Shown piece by piece: positions 8,736-17,554 of a stretch of DNA of 64,000 nt (positions are counted from its first letter, which is position 1; each line of letters opens with the position of its first letter). The notes under the pieces were generated by a model. That model worked only from the letters and a program-made list of their open reading frames with translations. It did not search any database and was not told where the DNA came from. Source of the stretch: Mycolicibacterium komossense (lineage in GTDB: Bacteria; Actinomycetota; Actinomycetes; Mycobacteriales; Mycobacteriaceae); NCBI RefSeq assembly GCF_025822605.1, contig NZ_JACKTY010000028.1:62555-126554 (forward strand). The letters run 5' to 3'. A program made the position numbers and the translations under genes.

Positions 8736-10172
8736 ATGTCTGACGTTGTCAACGCAGACGACATATGTAGCGGCGAAAAGTCACCAGATGGTCGCGCCGG
8801 CAAATTGCGCGGCAATCTCGGCGTCCCGGCGATCGTCCTGATGGTCGTGGCAGCTGCAGCGCCGCTGTCGACGATCGGTGGAAACGTGCCGATCGGGATG
8901 GTGCTCGGCAACACCACGGGTATTCCTGTCGCGTTCCTGGTCGCGGGTGTCATCTTCTTGCTCTTCGCGGCCAGCTTCGTGGCGATGTCGAAGTACGTCA
9001 CCGACACCGGCGCCTTTTACGCATACATCCAGAAGGGGCTCGGCCGCGCAGCCGGCACCGGCGCGGCCGTGCTCGCACTTCCGGCGTACATGTGCACGCT
9101 GCTCGGCGTAGCTGCGTACGACGGTGTGATCCTGTCCGGCTTCATCGAGCGATTCGGCGGACCGGCCATCCCCTGGTGGTTGTTGACCGGACTGGTGCTC
9201 GCGATCGTCGGGTGGCTGGGTTACCGCGACATCGATCTCAGTGCCAAGGTTCTGGGCATCTTCCTGGTCTCCGAGGTGGCCATCCTGGTCGTCTTGGATC
9301 TGGTCATCGTGCTTCGCGGCGGTGAGCATGGCATCACGGGAGATTCCTTCTCACCGCAGGGCCTCGCCGGCGGGTTCGGAATCGCGTTGCTGTACGCACT
9401 GTGGGGCTTCGTCGGTGTCGAGGCGACCGCCGTCTTCCGGGACGAGGCCAAGGACCCGGACCGAACCGTCCCCCGTGCCACCTACTGGGCCGTGGGGATC
9501 GTGGCCAGCTTCTACGCCTTCTCGAGCTGGGCCCTGATCGAGGGCAACGGCGGCCCGGACGCCATCCAGGCGGCCAAGGACGATCCCGACAACTTCATGG
9601 TGAACACCGCCCAGCAGTACCTCGGCATGCTGGGTCGCGATCTCACCACCGGTTTCTGGTTCATCAGCGTGTTCGCCTGCGCGTTGGCATTCCACAACAT
9701 CAGTTCCCGCTACGCGTTCGTGCTGGGGAAGAGCGGCGTTCTGCCGAAGCGGTTCGGTGACGTCCACGGGCGCCACGGCTCACCGGCGAACGCTTCAATT
9801 CTGATCACCGTGTTGTCGTTCGTGATCATGGGCGTGCTCGCCGCACTGAAGCTGGACCCGGTGCTGCAGATCTTCGGCCCGCTGGGCGGTCTGGGTATCC
9901 TGGCGCTGGCGATCCTGTGGCTGATGACGACGATCTCTGTCGTGATCTTCTTCACCCGCCGCGGCGGTTCGCCGCGCATCGTGGTGCTGGCATCGATCGC
10001 AACCCTCGCGCTGGCCGCGGCCCTGGTGCTGGTGGTGTCGAACCTGACCTTGGTCGTCGGTGGGAGCTCCACCCTCGCCGTGATCTTCGGCGTGATGCCG
10101 CTGGTGCTGCTCGGACTCGGCATGCTACTCAGCCGGCGATCTACTGCGGACCTGTCCTCGGCTGACCGGTAA
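8736..10172 (+). CDS. APC-superfamily amino acid/amine permease
   Basis: This is an inner-membrane secondary transporter. The 478-residue protein has about 12 hydrophobic segments. The N-terminal APC signature reads VLMVVAAAAPLSTIGGNVP, and a mid-protein motif GFVGVEATAVFRDEAKDPDRTVPRA is typical of amino acid and ethanolamine-type permeases. The start ATG at 8736 has GAGGAGG upstream, so the longer open frame was rejected. It is divergent from the diol dehydratase operon and followed by PucR, so it probably imports the pathway substrate. The substrate (amino alcohol, amino acid or polyamine) cannot be read from the sequence. Confidence 0.87.
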   Translation: MSDVVNADDICSGEKSPDGRAGKLRGNLGVPAIVLMVVAAAAPLSTIGGNVPIGMVLGNTTGIPVAFLVAGVIFLLFAASFVAMSKYVTDTGAFYAYIQKGLGRAAGTGAAVLALPAYMCTLLGVAAYDGVILSGFIERFGGPAIPWWLLTGLVLAIVGWLGYRDIDLSAKVLGIFLVSEVAILVVLDLVIVLRGGEHGITGDSFSPQGLAGGFGIALLYALWGFVGVEATAVFRDEAKDPDRTVPRATYWAVGIVASFYAFSSWALIEGNGGPDAIQAAKDDPDNFMVNTAQQYLGMLGRDLTTGFWFISVFACALAFHNISSRYAFVLGKSGVLPKRFGDVHGRHGSPANASILITVLSFVIMGVLAALKLDPVLQIFGPLGGLGILALAILWLMTTISVVIFFTRRGGSPRIVVLASIATLALAAALVLVVSNLTLVVGGSSTLAVIFGVMPLVLLGLGMLLSRRSTADLSSADR

Positions 10173-10216
10173 ACCAACAGATAGGCATCAACCGAACTCG
10201 TGTTTTCATACCCGCT

Positions 10217-10258
10217 CGGGGCGTTGATACCGTCGTTCTCGACGGCATCGGCGCCCCG
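10217..10258 (+). terminator. Strong hairpin after the permease gene
   Basis: Nested inverted repeats CGGGGCG/CGCCCCG, GAT/ATC and CCGTCG/CGACGG around a TTCT loop give an RNA stem of about 19 pairs with one mismatch and two G-U pairs. No T-tract follows, as is common for mycobacterial terminators. It lies between permease and regulator genes, so it may be a terminator or a read-through attenuator. Confidence 0.6.
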
Positions 10259-10323
10259 CTGCGGTTTCGCCGGCACCGAAGTCAGCAAGCGGGCAGAAGC
10301 GGTCGATCAGGAGAAGGGGTGAC

Positions 10324-11406
10324 ATGTCTTGGGACTCGCCGCTGAGTGTGGCGGCGGCCTTGACCGTGCCGCCACTGGACCTGGGCTCGGTTATTGCTGG
10401 GCATCAAGGGTTGACCCGTGAGGTCCTCTGGGTGGACATCATGCACGCGCCTGCTGAGTCCTTTGTCCGTGCCGGCGATCTGGTGCTGACCACCGGCGCC
10501 GACATCCGTCAGGCGGGCGTGCGCGATTTCCTCACCTATCTCACCTCCTCGCCGGCGGCGGGGGTGGTGCTGAGCCCGCCGCCCGAGGTCGCCGTCCACG
10601 AGATCCTTGCCTCGCTGGTCCCGTTGGCCGATCGTCACGAGTTCCCGGTGGTGCTGCTGCCGTGGGAGGTCGCATTCGCCGAGGTCCAGCGGAGTCTGCT
10701 GCCCCTTGTCCATCCGTCACCGCAGGACGTGCAGGTCCAGATGGTCATCGGACGCCGCGACCGTGACGACAGCAGCTGGAACGCCTTCGCCGACACTTTC
10801 GCCAAGGCTCTCAACGAGTTGGCGCTCTCGGCCGGTGTGACAGTGAGTTCATCGGTCACCGACGACCTGGTGATGAGCCACTTCTCCTCGGCGATGTCGA
10901 CGCCCACGGTCTCCGGGTTGGTCGCGTCCGCCCAGCAGTCCAGCGCGTTTCCGGAGAACCTCGTCAGTTGGGTGCTCCTTCCTCCCGAGCGCGGCCAGGC
11001 CTTCACCGTCGCAGCATCGGTGCCGGCGTTGGTGCCCGAGGGACCGGTCGGTCCGCGACAGTTCGCCGAGGTGCTTCGGCAGCATCCGGGGAGCATGGCG
11101 ACGATCCTGCAGACCTTGCAGCCGCTCGTCGACTATGACCGGACCCGCCGTGGGCAGGTTGTACACACCTTGGAGATCCTCCTCAACGAGGCAACGAACA
11201 CCAGTGCGGCCGCGAGAGCGCTGTACCTCAACCGGCACTCGTTGCTGTATCGGATAAAGCTCATCGAGGAGCTCACCGGCCTGTCGCTCAAGAACCACGC
11301 GGATCGTTTTCAGTTGGAGGTGAGCGTCCGCGTCCACCAGATCAATGAGGCACGCATGGACCGCGTGCGGCGTCATTCCACAGACCGCGGCTGCGCAAGT
11401 GGTTGA
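10324..11406 (+). CDS. PucR-family transcriptional regulator
   Basis: This 360-residue regulator has an N-terminal PucR ligand domain (about 10-135, with SFVRAGDLVLTTGADIR) and a C-terminal PucR-type helix-turn-helix near 285-345. The latter shows the typical TLEILLNEATNTSAAARAL and LNRHSLLYRIKLIEELTG. Family members control purine, amine or amino-acid catabolism in response to a metabolite. It follows the permease and faces the diol dehydratase operon, so it is the likely local regulator. The ATG follows GGAGAAGGGG. Confidence 0.88.
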   Translation: MSWDSPLSVAAALTVPPLDLGSVIAGHQGLTREVLWVDIMHAPAESFVRAGDLVLTTGADIRQAGVRDFLTYLTSSPAAGVVLSPPPEVAVHEILASLVPLADRHEFPVVLLPWEVAFAEVQRSLLPLVHPSPQDVQVQMVIGRRDRDDSSWNAFADTFAKALNELALSAGVTVSSSVTDDLVMSHFSSAMSTPTVSGLVASAQQSSAFPENLVSWVLLPPERGQAFTVAASVPALVPEGPVGPRQFAEVLRQHPGSMATILQTLQPLVDYDRTRRGQVVHTLEILLNEATNTSAAARALYLNRHSLLYRIKLIEELTGLSLKNHADRFQLEVSVRVHQINEARMDRVRRHSTDRGCASG

Positions 11407-11407
11407 C

Positions 11408-11436
11408 GCCTCGGCCGGACCCGGCGGCAGCGAGGC
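11408..11436. terminator. Hairpin in the convergent PucR/amidohydrolase gap
   Basis: GCCTCG (11408-11413) pairs with CGAGGC (11431-11436), with extra GCC/GGC pairing inside. It starts right after the PucR stop codon and lies between convergent genes, so it is a plausible terminator. Confidence 0.4.
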
Positions 11437-11622
11437 CATCGTGGGTGAGAAGTACATATCTGGCACATTCGTCTAAGCGGGAGACTTCGCCTTCTTTTGG
11501 GCAGGCCCTACAGGTGAAGTTGCCGGGGACCGCGGCGGCGGCGCCACCGGTCGTACCTGTCTCAACGTCGTTGGCGGTTCCGCAGGCTCGGTCATGAACC
11601 GGGAGGCATCAGGGACACTTAG

Positions 11623-12888
11623 TCAGAGCCAAGCCAGTGCGGCGACGACGAGTGCCTCGGTCCCGGTGGTGAGCGTGGGCTGGAGGACTGGGGCGAAGGT
11701 GGCCGAGTGGTTGACGGGAATGTCTTGTGACACTCGCCCGGCTTGCTCGGCTGTGCGATAGGCGTCGGGGTCGATACCGCCCACACCCCAGTACGTGTAA
11801 GGCACGCCGAGTGCGTTCGGGATGTCACTGAAGTCCTCGCTGGCGGTCCCCATCGGCATCGTCGTGCTGCGGTCGCCGAAGTGCGCGCTGAAGGCCGCCG
11901 CGACACGTGCGGTCGTGTCCGGGTCATTGTCGGTCAAGGGAAAACGGTCGAATAATTCGAACTGAGGTTCCTTCGGCGATCCCGAGGCCTGGCATTCGGC
12001 CACGACGACTCGGCGGATGGCATCGAAGATCGCGGTGCGGGTGGCGTCGCTGTACGTCCTGACGTTGAGCTGAAGTTCCGCATGATCTGAGATCACATTG
12101 CTCTTGGTGCCGGCGGCGATGCTCCCGACGGTCAAAACCGCGATCTCACCGGGCGGCGTCTCCCGGGAGATGACGGTCTGTAGCCGGATGACGATCATCG
12201 CGGCTAGCACCACCGGGTCCACTGTCGTCTGCGGCATGGAACCATGCCCGCCCCGGCCGTGAACGGTGACCCGCATGCTGTCGGCCGCGGACAGAAACGG
12301 TCCCGGGTGGGTGCCGATCATCCCGGCTGGGATCGGCAGCACGTGCTGGGCCAGGGCGACATCGACTTTTGGGAGCAGTTCGCCCAAGTGGTCCTCGACC
12401 ATCCCGCGGGCGCCGTCGCCGACCTCCTCAGCTGGTTGGAACAACGCCACGGCGGTGCCGCTCCATTGCTCGGTGCGGTCGGAGAGTAGTTGTGCTGCAC
12501 CGAGAAGGCAGGTGACGTGCACGTCGTGCCCGCAGGCGTGCATCACCGGCACCTCGGCTCCGGCTGCATCGGTGACCGTGGTCGTGCTCGCGTAGGTCAG
12601 ACCGGTCGCCTCTTTGACGGGGAGGGCGTCCATATCCGCGCGCAGCAGCACGGTAGGCCCGTCCCCGTTGTGCAGCACCCCGACGACCCCGGTGCCGCCG
12701 ATACCCTCGTGCACCGAAAACCCGGTCCCACGTAATCGCTCGGCGACCCGCGCTGCGGTGCGGTGCTCCTGATGCGAGAGTTCCGGATGCTGATGAAGGT
12801 CTCGGTAGAACTCTTCCTGCCAGCCTCGGATGCTAGCGAGTCCGGCCAGCACGGTCATGCTGGGCGAAGTCTGTGAGTTCCTAGCCAT
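11623..12888 (-). CDS. M20-family amidohydrolase (N-acyl amino acid/hippurate hydrolase type)
   Basis: This is a zinc-dependent amidohydrolase of the M20D type, predicted to remove acyl groups from N-acyl amino acids or related amides in the cytosol. The 421-residue protein shows RDLHQHPELSHQEHRTA, the metal site HACGHDVH, FQPAEEVGDGARGM and the dimerisation-domain motif GRGGHGSMPQTTVDPV. It starts at ATG 12888 with AAAGGAC upstream; the open frame extends further but has no better start. The start overlaps the stop of the TRIC gene by one base (TGATG), so the two are coupled. Confidence 0.9.
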   Translation of the reverse strand: MARNSQTSPSMTVLAGLASIRGWQEEFYRDLHQHPELSHQEHRTAARVAERLRGTGFSVHEGIGGTGVVGVLHNGDGPTVLLRADMDALPVKEATGLTYASTTTVTDAAGAEVPVMHACGHDVHVTCLLGAAQLLSDRTEQWSGTAVALFQPAEEVGDGARGMVEDHLGELLPKVDVALAQHVLPIPAGMIGTHPGPFLSAADSMRVTVHGRGGHGSMPQTTVDPVVLAAMIVIRLQTVISRETPPGEIAVLTVGSIAAGTKSNVISDHAELQLNVRTYSDATRTAIFDAIRRVVVAECQASGSPKEPQFELFDRFPLTDNDPDTTARVAAAFSAHFGDRSTTMPMGTASEDFSDIPNALGVPYTYWGVGGIDPDAYRTAEQAGRVSQDIPVNHSATFAPVLQPTLTTGTEALVVAALAWL

Positions 12889-13562
12889 CACTTGTCCTTT
12901 CGTCGGCGGGTCAGGAAGCGATCGGGCCGGCGCCATTCGACACGTTCCGGCAGGATCCAGCCCCGCCAGCGCGCCAGCAGGCACAACACCGCGCCCACGA
13001 CCGTCGCTACGACCAGGCCTGCCTGCGGGTACCCCCAGAGCTGGATCAAAACCAGTGTCCCACTGGCGATCACTGCGCAGGTCGCATACAGCGTGTTCCC
13101 ACCGAAGATCGTCGGAATCCTGCCCACCGCGATGTCGCGCACCGCGCCACCGCCGACGGCGGTCACCGTTCCCAACAGCACCGCCGGGAGCCAACCCAAC
13201 CCGAGCGTGAGGGTTTTCTGTGCGCCGACCGCTGCCCAGCAACCCAACGCAAGCGCATCCACGAACGGAAACAGCCGCTCCCAGAGGTGCCCTTCGAACC
13301 GCACCGCGAACGCGACCGCCGCGCCGATCAACGCCGTCGTCAGATACGCATAATTCGTTAACGCCACCGGCGTGCCGCGCTGCAACAGAGTGTCGCGGAT
13401 GAGGCCGCCGCCAAGACCCGACACGATCGCCAGCGCGGCGAAACCGACCGGGTCAAATTCGTGGCGGCGCGCGACCGCGCCGCCGAGCAGGGCGTTGGCG
13501 AACACCCCCGTCAGATCGAGCACCCGCACCAGGTCCGGCACTGAGACCAAAGCACTCGCCAT
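12888..13562 (-). CDS. TRIC-family cation channel protein
   Basis: This 224-residue membrane protein belongs to the bacterial TRIC (formerly UPF0126/YadS) family of trimeric monovalent cation channels. Two homologous halves are visible. One contains GLGGGLIRDTLLQRGTPVALTNYAYL and the other AVGGGAVRDIAVGRIPTIFGGNTLYA, the paired GGGxxRD motifs of the family. Each half has about three membrane segments. The start ATG at 13562 follows AAGGAGG. It is translationally coupled to the amidohydrolase downstream. Confidence 0.9.
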   Translation of the reverse strand: MASALVSVPDLVRVLDLTGVFANALLGGAVARRHEFDPVGFAALAIVSGLGGGLIRDTLLQRGTPVALTNYAYLTTALIGAAVAFAVRFEGHLWERLFPFVDALALGCWAAVGAQKTLTLGLGWLPAVLLGTVTAVGGGAVRDIAVGRIPTIFGGNTLYATCAVIASGTLVLIQLWGYPQAGLVVATVVGAVLCLLARWRGWILPERVEWRRPDRFLTRRRKDK

Positions 13563-13639
13563 AGCACCCAATCCTCCTTGGCCGTGACGGAAAACGGTCG
13601 GCACCCGTCAAACGGTAACCGGCCCCCGAGCTCGGCGGC

Positions 13640-13832
13640 ACCGTCCTGCACCGATCACCGTAGCGGTCGGGTACTCATCGAGGAATCGGCGGACCCACGC
13701 GTCGAAAATCGCTGTGCGCAAGGCTGATCCCGGTAGCGAAGCGCCAGGAAAGCGTGCGAAACCGTAGTCAATGCGCGCGATGAGAGCGCGGGCCCATCGG
13801 CCGTTGAGGAGTGACCTTGCTCATGATGCTCT
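13640..13832 (-). pseudogene. Remnant of a class I SAM-dependent methyltransferase (Ppm1/LCMT type), N-terminal part
   Basis: From ATG 13832 on the minus strand the frame begins MSKVTPQRPMG. After a shift it reads ALIARIDYGFARF, then FLALRYRDQP in another frame, then LRTAIFDAWVRRFLDEYP and TATVIGAG. This is the start of the mycobacterial leucine-carboxyl-methyltransferase-like family, broken by at least two frameshifts. It is cut before the SAM-binding glycine motif is complete. The rest of the gene is absent. Confidence 0.6.
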
Positions 13833-14858
13833 CTCCCGTTCTGTGCCTGTCGGGAGTTGGGGTGCAACGAGAAGGGCGAAGTCTTCGAGCGACCTCATGG
13901 CGATTGCGGGGTCAGCGATCGCTTCGTGAAAGAGTGTGATCCTCTGCGCACCTGTGGTTTCGATGAACCGCCCGAGCTCGTCGACCACCCGCGACGGCGT
14001 TCCGACAATCGCATTGGCCGCGACCTGCTCGGCCATCGCGTCTGGGCTGGCGGGTTTGCCGTCCGGTCCGGTGTGCCGATGGGAAGCCTGTGGAACATGG
14101 GGATGGTTCCCGTCGCGAAAGGAGCGACGCAGTGCCGCAGCAAGTTGGTCGCGACGATTCGGAGCGCCATCCACAACGACAATGAGTGTGTGCAGATGGG
14201 CTGGCGCGCCCTGCGTTCCGCCTCGACATTCGCGATACTCGGACTCCAGGGCAACTCGTTGCGCGGTCGGTGTGGCGAAGTAGTGCTGCAGCGCAATCCC
14301 GTTGCGGGCCGCGAACTCAACGCCGGGGGAGCTTGAGGTCGCCAACAGCAATGGGGGATGAGGCAGGGTGCGCGGCGGGGGCTGCACGATCGCCGCCTCA
14401 TCCGGGCTGTTCCAAAGGTCGACAAGGCGCTGCGCACTTGCTAGCGGCTCGTCGTCCCACCGGGCGAAGTCGACGTCGAGCATCTCGAAATCCCTTCTGT
14501 ATCCGCCGCGGCCGAGGCCGAGGTCGAACCGTCCGCCGCTGAGCTGGTCCAGCAATGCCGCCCGCTCGGCCAGTTCGATCGGATGGCGCAACGGCGTCAG
14601 AACAATGGCAGTCCCGACACGAATCCGCCGGGTTCGCCCAAGGAGAAAGCCGGCAGTCGTCAGACCACTGGGGTTGATTCCGAACGTGATGAAGTGATGC
14701 TCGGTCACCCAGAGATCGGCGTATCCGAGCTCTTCGGCGGCGAGCGCCTGCTGCAGAGTCAGATCGAATACGGCCTCGGCGGTGGCTCCGAGCACGGCCC
14801 CCATGTTGAGCAGCACGCCGAATCTCAACGCGGACGGATTACCGACGAGCGTCGTCAT
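13821..14858 (-). CDS. LLM-class flavin-dependent oxidoreductase (bacterial luciferase-like)
   Basis: This 345-residue TIM-barrel flavin monooxygenase or reductase shows the family pattern YADLWVTEHHF, RIRVGTAIVLTPLRHPIELAERAALLDQLSGGRFDLGLGRG and a C-terminal AIVGTPSRVVDELGRF. ATG 14858 is preferred over the upstream TTG. The gene is divergent from a TetR regulator over an AT-rich 112-bp spacer, so it is probably the target of that regulator. The substrate is unknown. Confidence 0.85.
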   Translation of the reverse strand: MTTLVGNPSALRFGVLLNMGAVLGATAEAVFDLTLQQALAAEELGYADLWVTEHHFITFGINPSGLTTAGFLLGRTRRIRVGTAIVLTPLRHPIELAERAALLDQLSGGRFDLGLGRGGYRRDFEMLDVDFARWDDEPLASAQRLVDLWNSPDEAAIVQPPPRTLPHPPLLLATSSSPGVEFAARNGIALQHYFATPTAQRVALESEYRECRGGTQGAPAHLHTLIVVVDGAPNRRDQLAAALRRSFRDGNHPHVPQASHRHTGPDGKPASPDAMAEQVAANAIVGTPSRVVDELGRFIETTGAQRITLFHEAIADPAIAMRSLEDFALLVAPQLPTGTERERAS

Positions 14859-14943
14859 CGGCAAACCGAAGACGTGGGCAACCTAATTTGTATACGGCAT
14901 ATCATAATTCAATATTAGTACTTCTTACAGCTGCGATGCGCAA

Positions 14944-14965
14944 GAGTCACCTCCGTGATTGACTC
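14944..14965. promoter_or_regulatory. Possible TetR operator
   Basis: GAGTCA and TGACTC form a perfect 6-base inverted repeat with a 10-base spacer just before the TetR ATG (14971). Upstream at 14886-14930 is an unusually AT-rich stretch that likely holds the divergent promoters. Confidence 0.35.
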
Positions 14966-14970
14966 AGTCG

Positions 14971-15681
14971 ATGACGCCCGAGGCGCCCAGGCGCGGTAGG
15001 CCCCCGACGGTGACACGCACCCTCATCGTCGACGTCGCCCGCACTCACCTCGACAACGCTGGTATCGAGAACTTCAGCATGCGAGCACTGGCTGCCGCTA
15101 TCGGCGTGACACCGATGGCCATCTACCGCCACGTCGGCGACCGGGAGCAACTGCTTGGCCTTGTCCTCGACGACGTCTCGGCGCCGTTTCCCGATATCGA
15201 ACTACCCGCCGACCCGCGCGAACGCATCGCGACGCTGCTGCAGGCCGTGTTCGAGGTGCTGGTGAGCCAACGATGGATAGCAGAGGTGCTGCGCACAGGC
15301 AGTCCCGGTGGCGCGGGAGCATTGTGGCTCGTCGACCAAATCATCGCCGCCGCAACAGAAACCGGCCTGAGTCACACAGAGGCATTGGTCATGTATCGAG
15401 CGCTGTGGAGCTACACCCTCGGCTCTGTGCTCACAGTAGAGACAAACAAACCGGCAGCCGCCGCAACAACCCAACAGAAACTCGACACCCTCGGCTCAGA
15501 GGAGTTCCCACACCTCGTCGCCGCCCTGAAAGCCACCGACATGCTCGATCGGCACAGTGCCTACCATCGCGGAATCGACTACCTCATCCGGGGTTTCTGC
15601 TCGCAGCAGACGCACGATGTTCGAGACGGTATCGCGAATCGGGACGCCGAAGATGCGGGCGCATCGTCGGCGGTCGGCTAG
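14971..15681 (+). CDS. TetR-family transcriptional regulator
   Basis: This 236-residue regulator has an N-terminal TetR helix-turn-helix (about 10-60, with FSMRALAAAIGVTPMAIYRHVGDREQLLGLV). A TetR_C-type ligand domain contains LVMYRALWSYTLGSVLTVE. ATG 14971 is chosen over the upstream TTG at 14959. It is divergent from the LLM oxidoreductase, the standard arrangement for local repression. The ligand is unknown. Confidence 0.87.
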   Translation: MTPEAPRRGRPPTVTRTLIVDVARTHLDNAGIENFSMRALAAAIGVTPMAIYRHVGDREQLLGLVLDDVSAPFPDIELPADPRERIATLLQAVFEVLVSQRWIAEVLRTGSPGGAGALWLVDQIIAAATETGLSHTEALVMYRALWSYTLGSVLTVETNKPAAAATTQQKLDTLGSEEFPHLVAALKATDMLDRHSAYHRGIDYLIRGFCSQQTHDVRDGIANRDAEDAGASSAVG

Positions 15682-15785
15682 ATGGGATAGGTCATCCTGC
15701 AGGCTGAGTCCGTTGGCAGAGCGCAAGACTGGCGATGCGGTGAGCCTCGCCGCGACGGAGGTTGTCCGGCATTTGCGGCGCTCGG

Positions 15786-16985
15786 TCACACATCAAACGA
15801 CAAGATGTTGTCGGTGATTCTATCCAGGATTTTCTGTGCCACCGCAGCCGAGTACTTCTGTCGATTCTCAGCCGAAAGTCTCAAAGTTCGTGTTCGTTGG
15901 TACAGTCTCGCATCGCCTGAGGCAAATCGGAAGAACAGAAACTGAGTCAGCCTCTGGTGCGCTTCGACCAGAAATTCAACCCCACGGAGGGTAACCGCGC
16001 CTGCGTCGTCCGCCTCACAATCGGCGATTTGAAGCCCGCAACTCCGCGCATCCTCCGCTCGCCGATTGAATAGCCTGATCCACGGACTGTTTCTGTTCAT
16101 TCCCTGCAATGCGTTCAGCGCGAGTGCCACCATGTTGACGGCCGAAGGGATGGGGCCGAGGGCGGCAACTGCCAGCGCCAATATCTTTTCATGTACGGTT
16201 GATCCGACGACCTCCTCGGTCGTCTCATTCACGATATCTCCTGCCACTTCCCAGCCAGTGGTAGTCAGTACCTTGATATAGAAGTCCATCCATTCTCGGA
16301 CCTCATCTCTATTCGGAACAGCATTCGAAGCGGCCAGCTGTGCAAATAGCGTCCAATGACCAACATCATTGCGCACCGCAACAGGAGTAGTGTCGGCGAA
16401 AGTGACGAGATTCGACGCGACAACGCTCGCTTGTTTCTTACCGTCAGTCAAAGGTGATGCAATCTCGTCTGGAGTCTGAATTTCCTGCGCGGTGTGAATG
16501 GCCACGTTACCTTCGACGAATTCGGCGTTGGGAAAGGCATTCGGCAGCATCGCCCGGACCTTCGGTGAGACCGTGCTGAAGCCGACCCGTCGCACTGCCG
16601 ATGCCCCCGCGATGTTCTGCAGTTCTCCAACGAGTGTCGTCGGGTCCCAGCTCAACCCATACACTTCGTTGGGGCCGATCGCCTTGGTGTTCACCTCGTC
16701 CGCGGTTCCGCTCAGGTACAACTCACCGGTCGCGCGCACCAGGACACCGATTGGGGCTACCGGCACCTTCGTTGCGACCCACACTTCTGGCACGCCGGTG
16801 ATGTATTCGACGTCGGCTTCCCGGCCGATGACGAGGATATCCAGGCTGCGAGCGCTCATCTCGACTAGCGTGCGCTGACGTCCGCTCCAATGCACAAACT
16901 CTTCGGGTTCCTTATTCCGAACCACAGCTTCCAGTGGCAGCGCGTCGATATAGCTTATGACGGCATCGAAATCTGGATCATGCAT
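15786..16985 (-). CDS. Chimeric protein: creatinase/prolidase-type N-terminal domain plus unknown C-terminal domain
   Basis: The 399-residue protein has a segment (about 30-170) that reads like the N-terminal domain of M24 creatinase/prolidase enzymes. It contains SLDILVIGREADVEYITGV, GVLVRATGELYLSGTADE, RRVGFSTVSPKVRAML and IHTAQEIQTPDEIA. Where the metal-binding pita-bread domain should follow, there is instead an unrelated region of about 225 residues. It contains WMDFYIKVLTTTGWEVAGD and a hydrophobic stretch at about 275-295, and I do not recognise it. No M24 metal ligands are present, so it is not a peptidase. The local base composition looks less GC-rich than that of its neighbours, suggesting transfer. 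Confidence 0.65.
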   Translation of the reverse strand: MHDPDFDAVISYIDALPLEAVVRNKEPEEFVHWSGRQRTLVEMSARSLDILVIGREADVEYITGVPEVWVATKVPVAPIGVLVRATGELYLSGTADEVNTKAIGPNEVYGLSWDPTTLVGELQNIAGASAVRRVGFSTVSPKVRAMLPNAFPNAEFVEGNVAIHTAQEIQTPDEIASPLTDGKKQASVVASNLVTFADTTPVAVRNDVGHWTLFAQLAASNAVPNRDEVREWMDFYIKVLTTTGWEVAGDIVNETTEEVVGSTVHEKILALAVAALGPIPSAVNMVALALNALQGMNRNSPWIRLFNRRAEDARSCGLQIADCEADDAGAVTLRGVEFLVEAHQRLTQFLFFRFASGDARLYQRTRTLRLSAENRQKYSAAVAQKILDRITDNILSFDV

Positions 16986-17554
16986 CCCTTTACCCCCGTG
17001 ACGGGCTTAACCCATTATCGGATGTCTGGGCCAAGCAGATTGAATCTAAAACCCCGAACTATAGTTCTGGCCAACGGCTTTCGCGCGACTCGGCAAGTTG
17101 AGAGCCGCTGGTTGTGACTCGACCCCAACGCGTCTCCAATGGTCTGGATCAAGACGGATCGATTGAAGTGTGACAGCAGGGATTCGCAGTTGTCCGAATA
17201 GCCGACCACTCGCCAGGAAACTCACAGGCGGCGATTAAGAAGTTGCGCAATCAAATGCCGGCGGAGGATGTCAAATCACTCGGCGGGGGAGTGGCTCTTC
17301 TGCTGCATGATCGCAACATGGGGTGTCGCTTGTGGTTGATTCTCCCAATGAGTTGCCGTCGGGACCTAAGAACCTCACCGAAATCTCAAGCGCACGGTCA
17401 TACACTTCTCAGTGGGCGAATCACGTTGCGAAGAGGCCTCTTTCATATTGCTCACCCGACAAGCGCAGCACTCATGGAGCGAGGATTGCGCAACGCCAGA
17501 GGTCTGGCTTGACCGGAATGTTTCCTTAGATGAACATGGTCCAGCGTCGCGGCC
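16986..17554. other. 569-bp gap without a supported gene
   Basis: It holds only short overlapping open frames with no recognisable domain. Composition is less GC-rich than the surroundings, like the chimeric gene beside it. No tRNA, insertion sequence or clear inverted repeat was seen. Confidence 0.5.

Noticed and set aside
12888-13242. N-terminal extension of the amidohydrolase frame
   Set aside because: It runs antiparallel in sense through the TRIC gene in another frame, and ATG 12888 has a good ribosome site and the correct family start.
17243-17512. 89-codon frame in the gap after the chimeric gene
   Set aside because: No ribosome site, no recognisable motif and competing frames of similar length.
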